NCBI GenBank assembly: GCA_944325295.1
Contig: CALUZL010000064.1
Location: 1 to 12,208, forward strand
From: an uncultured Erysipelotrichaceae bacterium
GTDB lineage: Bacteria > Bacillota_I > Bacilli_A > Erysipelotrichales > Erysipelotrichaceae
Direction: 5' to 3'
Length of the DNA stretch: 12,208 bases
The notes under the pieces are model-generated. The model searched no databases and was not told the DNA's origin. It saw nothing but the letters and a program-made list of their open reading frames with translations. The translations under genes were made by a program, and so were the position numbers. Every line of letters begins with the position of its first letter. The stretch's first letter is position 1. Shown one piece after another: positions 7,652-12,208 of the stretch.

Positions 7652-8260
7652 ATGTCATGGGTAACAATAACGCTTATCATACTTACACTGGTCGTAATAT
7701 TTGGACCGGTCGCCATCAAAAACATCTATTCAAAGAAGTTGACGACCCTTTTGATGAACCGGGATTTTGACGGTTTTGATGCGCTTGTCGACAAAAAGAT
7801 CGTGACCTGGTCGATAAACCCTTTCAACATCGACTACATGAAGCTGAATAAAGCACTTATGAAAAACGATCCCAAAGAGATCGATGAAGTTTTTAAAGTC
7901 TTTGACAGCCGCAAGTTAAATGACAAACAAAAAGAAGCTGTTTACTATAACGGTTTTTACTACTACATGGCCCAAGAGAATAAACCTCTGACCACCAAAT
8001 ACGTCAAAGAGCTCTTGAAGATGGAAAAACTTCCCGAAGAAGCTAAAGAAGATATTCGAGTGAGTTATGACATAAACATCAACGGCAGTTATAACCTTCT
8101 CGATGATACTTTAAAGAAACTTAAAGATGAAAAAGACCCGCAGCTCATAACCAAATACGAGCTCATGATCGCCAAGATGTATGCCAATAAAGGCGATGAT
8201 GCCAAGGCGAAAGAATACATGGACCGTTTCATCGATCGGAGCAACAATCTCAAAAGTTAA
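7652..8260 (+). CDS. Membrane-anchored helical protein of unknown function
   Basis: I do not recognise this 202-residue protein. Residues 3-21 are a single hydrophobic segment followed by lysines (IKNIYSKK), which predicts an outside N-terminus and a cytoplasmic C-terminal domain. That domain is helical and rich in Lys, Glu, Asp and Tyr. Its last third (about 150-200, KYELMIAKMYANKGDDAKAKEY) looks like one TPR-type helix pair. The start is supported by GGAGG at 7639-7643, and it begins 3 bp after the rqcP stop. In Bacillus the gene near this place is divIC, but this protein has opposite predicted topology and no extracellular coiled coil, so it is not an obvious DivIC. It shares architecture with the 2652-3476 protein. 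Confidence 0.85.
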   Translation: MSWVTITLIILTLVVIFGPVAIKNIYSKKLTTLLMNRDFDGFDALVDKKIVTWSINPFNIDYMKLNKALMKNDPKEIDEVFKVFDSRKLNDKQKEAVYYNGFYYYMAQENKPLTTKYVKELLKMEKLPEEAKEDIRVSYDININGSYNLLDDTLKKLKDEKDPQLITKYELMIAKMYANKGDDAKAKEYMDRFIDRSNNLKS

Positions 8261-8345
8261 AACCCTTCATAAAAGCAAGGCAGTTGTGCTAATATATACC
8301 CATGAGAAAAGTACTTGACAACATAACCTATTATGCGACAAACTT

Positions 8346-8390
<45 letters not shown>

Positions 8391-8408
8391 TAATTGTAAT
8401 AGAGTACT

Positions 8409-8432
8409 TATTCTTAAAAGAGAATACTTTTT
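8409..8432 (+). other. Small hairpin with U-tract upstream of the surface-protein gene
   Basis: TATTCT (8409-8414) pairs with AGAATA (8421-8426) around a 6-nt loop, followed by CTTTTT. The stem is AT-rich and weak; as a terminator it would be inefficient alone. It lies between the GCCA repeat and the stronger hairpin at 8436-8480. Confidence 0.4.
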
Positions 8433-8435
8433 GAC

Positions 8436-8480
8436 AAAAAAGACACTTTTTGTCTTTTAGAGATAAAGAGTGTCTTTTTT
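8436..8480 (+). terminator. Strong hairpin with U-tract, with a competing alternative fold
   Basis: AAAAAAGACACT (8436-8447) is perfectly complementary to AGTGTCTTTTTT (8469-8480), a 12-bp stem that ends in its own U-tract. The same 5' arm can instead pair locally: AAAAGACA (8438-8445) with TGTCTTTT (8451-8458), around a 5-nt loop. The two folds exclude each other. It may simply end the pth-mfd-rqcP operon, because no other terminator follows the stop at 8260. It may also act as an attenuator for the gene at 8519, because only 38 bp without a convincing promoter separate it from that start codon. On the minus strand it would also resemble a terminator. Confidence 0.65.
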
Positions 8481-8500
8481 AATGTGTTCTCTTACATCTA

Positions 8501-8508
8501 AAAGGAGG
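8501..8508 (+). promoter_or_regulatory. Strong Shine-Dalgarno site for the surface-protein gene
   Basis: AAAGGAGG sits 10 nt before ATG 8519 and fixes that start. It is the best ribosome binding site in the window, so if a transcript reaches it the gene should be translated well. This points to control at transcription or termination. Confidence 0.85.
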
Positions 8509-8518
8509 CAAATCAGTA

Positions 8519-10423
8519 ATGAAGAAACTAGCGGTATTTTTATTATCAATTATGCTTATGATCTTGATTCCGGCCAATATTCAGGCTCAAGGGGAATTAG
8601 ATATTACATCAGATGATATAACGATTGATCAACCTGGTACATATTCAATAGATGGAAAAAGTCAACAAACTTCAAATAATATAACAATCAGCGAAAATCT
8701 CGACGAAGTAGAATTAACGATAAATAATCTTATTATTAATTCAGATGATGGGCCGGCGATAAAGGTTGAGAATGGAACAACACTAACTTTGATATTAGAA
8801 GGAGACAGCAAATTAGAAGGTTCTGATGGTTACGCTGGTATATCTGTTGAAGCTTATTTAGAAGGGGAAAAATATATACCGGAAAAGTCAGCTAATTTAA
8901 TAATAATTGGAAATGGAACATTAGAAGCAATCGGCGGTGACGGAACAGTCGGTAAAGGAGGTGGCGCCGGAATCGGTGGAGATGGTTTTGATGGAAAACA
9001 GGGTAATAGATTTGGAACATTGCAATTAAATGGCGGGAAAATTAATGCACGGGGAGGCAGCGCATATGGAGCGAATGATTCTTGTGATGCCGGAGCTGGT
9101 GCCGGAATCGGATCGGGAGGTGCCATCGGAAATACAGATTGGTATTCATCGGGCATTATTATAATTGATGGAAGCAAAATCAATTCTATAGGAGGAAAAG
9201 GGCAATATGTAGGAGGATTTGCCGATGATTACTATGGTGCCGGTGCGGGAATCGGAGCCGGTGGCGCAAACAATACTAGCTCCGGAGTCGCTGTATATAA
9301 CGACATATCTATTACAATAAAAAGCGGATACGTTAAAGCGCAAGCGTGTGAGAAATTTGGAGAACCGTATGGGATGGCAGCCGGAATCGGTGGTTGTTCA
9401 AATGGAGATAGTGGAGAAATTGTTATAAGTGGTGGCGTGGTTTATGCGTATGGAGGAAAGGGAAAATCGTATTTTTCCGGCGCTGGGATTGGAACCGGAG
9501 ATAATGTTTCTTCAAATGATAAGATAACAATAAAAGGCGATGCAACAGTTTATGCCTTCGCCAGCGATGCCTCAGCAGCTATAGGTGGTGGATCTGATAG
9601 TTATATCAATGTAGAGATATTAGACAATGCAAATGTATATGCCTACGGTGGTCAATACGCTGCTGGAATCGGATCAGGATTTTCTGCACAAGCATATGGC
9701 GATTCTTTACCCGAATTTACAATAGAAATTGATACATCGGGCGAAGTTGTTGCGTATGGAGGAAGCAAAGCTAATGCTATAGGACATGGACAGAGTCCAG
9801 ATGACGAACTCAAATGCAATGTCATAATTGGCGAGAATGTTAGAGATATAAAACTTTTCGTAAAGAATAATAATGAAATGTCTGTTGCCGGTATTACCAC
9901 AAATAACGAGTTAGACAGTATTAATACTTTTACTGTAAAGGGAGATAAGACAGTCTATTGGAGCGATGTAGAATACGCGCATAATAATGTATACATGTTT
10001 GACGGGAATCAAATATCTAAAAGCGAATATACATGGGAAGGTAATAATGAGGAACTTAGAGTGCTTGATGGCAGTGAAATATTATTAAGCATTCCCTATG
10101 AATCTGAATATAGAAAAGATGAACACCATTGGATGGTTATTTTTGATGATTCTTCAAATGACTCCAAACCCGATGACCCAGGAACTGACCCTGACACCCC
10201 AAATCCATCTGATCCAGACCAGGATAATTCATCCCCATCCAAACCCTCATCCGAAAGCAAACCCCAAAAGGTCTGTGATGTAAATGATCTAAACTGTGAT
10301 GGTGTCATAACCTGTGAAGAACTATTGGGTAAATACTGGAATTGGGATGAAGTATCTAAATCATGTATCTATACTAAACAAGTAGTAACAGATTCCATAA
10401 TCGTCAATACAAGTACTAAATAA
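8519..10423 (+). CDS. Secreted glycine-rich repeat surface protein with EF-hand-like C-terminus
   Basis: This is a 634-residue putative adhesin or carbohydrate-binding protein. Residues 1-24 form a signal peptide (MKKLAVFLLSIMLMILIPAN, then IQAQ with likely cleavage after an Ala-Gln-rich end). Residues 25-135 are rich in beta strands and resemble carbohydrate-binding domains of gut Firmicutes. Residues 140-425 contain eight degenerate GAGIG-type motifs at the turns of a predicted beta-solenoid. Residues 543-583 form an Asp/Pro/Ser linker. The end has an EF-hand-type loop (Asp590, Asn592, Asp594, Gly595, Glu601) with Cys586, Cys593, Cys599 and Cys616. There is no LPXTG motif or C-terminal membrane helix; the protein ends VNTSTK before three TAA codons in a row. 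The gene is richer in AT, and in ATA/ATT Ile codons, than its neighbours. The function is inferred from architecture only. Confidence 0.85.
   Translation: MKKLAVFLLSIMLMILIPANIQAQGELDITSDDITIDQPGTYSIDGKSQQTSNNITISENLDEVELTINNLIINSDDGPAIKVENGTTLTLILEGDSKLEGSDGYAGISVEAYLEGEKYIPEKSANLIIIGNGTLEAIGGDGTVGKGGGAGIGGDGFDGKQGNRFGTLQLNGGKINARGGSAYGANDSCDAGAGAGIGSGGAIGNTDWYSSGIIIIDGSKINSIGGKGQYVGGFADDYYGAGAGIGAGGANNTSSGVAVYNDISITIKSGYVKAQACEKFGEPYGMAAGIGGCSNGDSGEIVISGGVVYAYGGKGKSYFSGAGIGTGDNVSSNDKITIKGDATVYAFASDASAAIGGGSDSYINVEILDNANVYAYGGQYAAGIGSGFSAQAYGDSLPEFTIEIDTSGEVVAYGGSKANAIGHGQSPDDELKCNVIIGENVRDIKLFVKNNNEMSVAGITTNNELDSINTFTVKGDKTVYWSDVEYAHNNVYMFDGNQISKSEYTWEGNNEELRVLDGSEILLSIPYESEYRKDEHHWMVIFDDSSNDSKPDDPGTDPDTPNPSDPDQDNSSPSKPSSESKPQKVCDVNDLNCDGVITCEELLGKYWNWDEVSKSCIYTKQVVTDSIIVNTSTK
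8966..9787 (+). repeat. Eight degenerate GAGIG-type coding repeats
   Basis: Motifs of the form (A/G)(A/G)IG(G/S/A/T) begin at residues 150, 195, 243, 288, 322, 354, 382 and 419 of the surface protein, so spacings are 45, 48, 45, 34, 32, 28 and 37 residues. Between them are short beta-strand segments such as ITIKSG followed by a Val-x-Ala or Tyr-Ala-Tyr-Gly-Gly step. The DNA core GGAATCGG is kept in at least five of the copies, although most of the gene avoids ATC for Ile. This suggests recent duplication of units or constraint at the motif. Confidence 0.8.
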
Positions 10424-10462
10424 TAATAAAAGAGATAAAAGATAATCAATCGATATCTGACT

Positions 10463-10483
10463 AAGGGAGCCATGGCTCCTTTT
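10463..10483 (+). terminator. Intrinsic terminator after the surface-protein gene
   Basis: AAGGGAGC (10463-10470) and GCTCCTTT (10475-10482) pair around CATG, with one G-U pair, and the hairpin runs into TTTT. It lies 40 nt after the stop codon. Confidence 0.8.
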
Positions 10484-10501
10484 AGTATATAAAAGGGCTT
10501 A

Positions 10502-10516
10502 ATTACTTTCTGTAAT
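10502..10516. promoter_or_regulatory. Inverted repeat ATTAC-N5-GTAAT, possible operator
   Basis: ATTAC (10502-10506) and GTAAT (10512-10516) form a perfect 5-bp inverted repeat with a 5-bp spacer. It lies about 80 bp before the hydrolase start, in the only region where that gene's promoter can be. No clear -35/-10 pair was found beside it. Short AT-rich palindromes are common by chance, so this is a weak call. Confidence 0.25.
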
Positions 10517-10598
10517 AAATGATCACAAAAAGATGCTTTTAGGCATGGATTCCCTTATTAAACAGTGCCATAATAGAGAAAAGAGAGGTGTTTACTAT

Positions 10599-11672
10599 AT
10601 GGCTAAAGTCTATGAAAACGGTACTGATATCAACAGTATTCCTCGTACTATCAAATCTGAGCTCAAATCAAAAAGAATCATTTTTGAACAGGAGAAGCCG
10701 ATAAGGTGGTCATTTTTAAAATTCTTAAGAGAGAACAGCACACTAAAAGAGTTTTACCCAGAGATCAATCCTTATGTCGAGTGCTACAAAGTAAGAGACA
10801 ATACCTGGGCCCTTTACAGTGACTCGGTTTCAAGCTCCGGTGATGTCTGGATGTATCTGGTTGAAGGGCCAAAGAAAGCTTTGCTCATCGATACAGCCTT
10901 TGGCGTTGGTGATCTCAAAGGTCTTGTAAAGCATTTGACCCATGATAAAGAGCTGATCGTCTGTAATACTCATGCTCATGGCGATCACAGCAACGGCAAT
11001 GCGCAATTCGACGAGATCTATTGTCATGAATATGAAGTTCCGGATATCGAAAGAAACAATAATCCGCATGTCTGGGACCGCTATTTCAACATGACTGATG
11101 AGACGGTCATATCGGCTGGCAAGGAGATCGCTCCGGGCATGCCGATCTATACGGAATTTGATCCCAAAGATCTCATAAGCTATAAACACTACGATGTAAG
11201 ACCGCTTAAAGACGGTGAGATGATCGACCTTGGTGATGGCTATCTCATCGAAGCTATCTTACTTCCGGGACACACGCCGGGACAATGCGGTTATCTTGAT
11301 CATCAGACCGGTTGTTTCTTTATCGGCGATACGACGATCTTAGTCGCAAGACCCAAAGGCACAAAATATCGTGAATACACTTGTCCGGAAGCCATGGCGA
11401 AAGCTTTAAGGAAGTTAAAACCGCGTTTTAAAGAGATAAGCGGTGTCTTCCCGGGTCATGGCATGCTTGATCAAAGCCCGATCTTATTGCAATATCTGCT
11501 CGATACTTGCGAAGCGGTCATCAAAGATCCTGACAACTTCGATCGCGAAAAGATGACCTTTTGGGACAATCGCCAATTGATGGTTGCCAGCAAGAATATC
11601 TACCAGTGGACGGCTGTTCAATACGATCGCCACTTTGCCACAATGGAAGCCATAATAAAGGACGAAGCTTGA
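10599..11672 (+). CDS. Metallo-beta-lactamase-fold hydrolase
   Basis: A cytosolic hydrolase of the MBL superfamily, 357 residues from ATG 10599; no signal peptide. The metal-binding set is complete: THAHGDH with His125, His127, Asp129 and His130, then LPGHTPGQ with His225, FIGDT with Asp244, and FPGHG with His287. This predicts two zinc (or iron) ions. The sequence order is that of glyoxalase II-like or lactonase-like members, with an extra N-terminal segment of about 60 residues before the MBL fold. The substrate cannot be inferred. An in-frame ATG at 10533 would add 22 residues, but AGAGAGG at 10582-10588 fits ATG 10599 and the extension is not conserved-looking. The gene has its own upstream and downstream terminators, so it is monocistronic. 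Confidence 0.92.
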   Translation: MAKVYENGTDINSIPRTIKSELKSKRIIFEQEKPIRWSFLKFLRENSTLKEFYPEINPYVECYKVRDNTWALYSDSVSSSGDVWMYLVEGPKKALLIDTAFGVGDLKGLVKHLTHDKELIVCNTHAHGDHSNGNAQFDEIYCHEYEVPDIERNNNPHVWDRYFNMTDETVISAGKEIAPGMPIYTEFDPKDLISYKHYDVRPLKDGEMIDLGDGYLIEAILLPGHTPGQCGYLDHQTGCFFIGDTTILVARPKGTKYREYTCPEAMAKALRKLKPRFKEISGVFPGHGMLDQSPILLQYLLDTCEAVIKDPDNFDREKMTFWDNRQLMVASKNIYQWTAVQYDRHFATMEAIIKDEA

Positions 11673-11685
11673 CTTCGCCCTTTTT
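11660..11685. terminator. Probably bidirectional terminator between convergent genes
   Basis: GGACGAAG (11660-11667) pairs with CTTCGCCC (11673-11680) with one mismatch around CTTGA, followed by TTTTT on the plus strand. On the minus strand the same hairpin is followed by TTTATTA. The hydrolase stop codon lies in the loop, and the ATPase gene ends 8 nt beyond. It would serve both genes. Confidence 0.7.
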
Positions 11686-11692
11686 ATAAGCA

Positions 11693-12208
11693 TTAAAGTT
11701 TATTTGTAAAAAGACATCTGATCGCGTTTAGGACAGCTAAGACCATGACGCCGACATCGGCAAACACAGCTAACCACATATTGGCGATACCGACAGCGAC
11801 CAAAAGGAGGCACAAAAGCTTGATCCCGATCGCAAAGATGATGTTTTGATAGACGATCCTTAAACATTTCTGGGATATCTTGATAGCTTTGGTGATCTTT
11901 AAAGGATCATCGTCCATAAGGACAATATCGGCAGCTTCGATGGCGGCATCAGAACCCATGGCACCCATGGCGATCCCGATATCGGCACGGCTCAATACCG
12001 GTGCATCATTGATCCCATCGCCCACAAAGGCCAGTTTGTCTTTGTTACTTTCTTTAGCTAACAGCTCTTCGACTTTAGCGACTTTATCGGCCGGCAAAAG
12101 TTCGCTGTAGACTTCATCGACGCCAAGGTCAGATGCGACTTTATCGGCAACTTTTTTTATGTCTCCCGTCAGCATGGCGATCTTTTTGACGCCGGCACTC
12201 TTTAAGGA
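11693..12208 (-). CDS. P1B-type heavy-metal ATPase, C-terminal part only (Zn/Cd type)
   Basis: This is the last 171 residues of a metal-exporting P-type ATPase; the frame is open at the window edge, so the N-terminus and the phosphorylation and CPC motifs are outside. MLTGD (visible residues 12-16) and VGDGINDAPVL are the conserved P-domain and hinge motifs. Two C-terminal membrane helices follow. Within them, the Lys in NIIFAIGIKLLCLLL and the Asp in AVFADVGVMVLAVLNAIR match the Lys and Asp of the ZntA/CadA group, so zinc, cadmium or lead is a likelier substrate than copper. The gene ends FTNKL and TAA, converging on the hydrolase gene. A start inside the window is not meaningful, as the reading frame continues upstream. 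Confidence 0.94.
   Translation of the reverse strand, partial: SLKSAGVKKIAMLTGDIKKVADKVASDLGVDEVYSELLPADKVAKVEELLAKESNKDKLAFVGDGINDAPVLSRADIGIAMGAMGSDAAIEAADIVLMDDDPLKITKAIKISQKCLRIVYQNIIFAIGIKLLCLLLVAVGIANMWLAVFADVGVMVLAVLNAIRCLFTNKL

Noticed and set aside
8315..8334. Perfect -35 box TTGACA followed by TATTAT
   Set aside because: The spacing is only 8 bp and no -10-like hexamer lies 16-18 bp after TTGACA, so it cannot be called a promoter from sequence alone.
8431..8461. Second TTGACA as promoter of the surface-protein gene
   Set aside because: Positions 16-19 bp downstream hold only T-rich hexamers with about three consensus matches, and the box overlaps the hairpin arm.
8854..9183. Minus-strand Pro/Ala/Ser-rich frame of 109 codons
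   Set aside because: It is the antisense reading of Gly-rich repeat codons of the surface protein; the composition is an artefact of that repeat.
10533..10598. N-terminal extension of the metallo-hydrolase from ATG 10533
   Set aside because: ATG 10599 has a well-placed purine-rich site, and the extra 22 residues look like translated leader sequence.

Overview
The window looks like a chromosomal segment of a low-to-moderate GC Gram-positive bacterium (Bacillota). The evidence is the Firmicutes-style cluster pth-mfd-rqcP, strong purine-rich ribosome binding sites, intrinsic terminators with U-tracts, and ordinary use of TGA as a stop. An Erysipelotrichia-like relative is my guess from the style of the proteins, especially the C-terminus of the surface protein; it is not demonstrated.

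Layout. Positions 1-1599 (minus strand) hold almost all of pyrG, CTP synthase, preceded by a leader that contains a terminator-like hairpin. Divergent from it is a short-chain dehydrogenase (1761-2537) with its own terminator. A compact plus-strand operon follows: a membrane-anchored helical protein of unknown function (2652-3476), pth (3480-4028), mfd (4018-7401), rqcP (7388-7648) and a second membrane-anchored helical protein (7652-8260). Gaps are 3 bp or the genes overlap. The operon joins recycling of stalled peptidyl-tRNA (Pth), transcription-coupled repair (Mfd) and the ribosome quality-control factor RqcP.

The accessory part is 8261-10483. A 258-bp intergenic region carries 11 perfect copies of the tetranucleotide GCCA, followed by two hairpins with U-tracts (the second has a competing alternative fold), then a strong Shine-Dalgarno site. 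It leads into a 634-residue secreted protein with a glycine-rich GAGIG-type repeat domain, an Asp/Pro-rich linker and a Cys-containing EF-hand-like end. The gene is visibly more AT-rich and has different codon use from its neighbours. A long tetranucleotide repeat just upstream of a surface-protein gene is the classic layout of a phase-variable locus, and this is the most interesting signal here.

After a terminator comes a metallo-beta-lactamase-fold hydrolase (10599-11672). It converges, through a probably bidirectional terminator, on the 3' end of a zinc/cadmium-type P1B ATPase on the minus strand (11693-12208, running off the window). No tRNA, rRNA, CRISPR array, insertion sequence or phage gene was seen.
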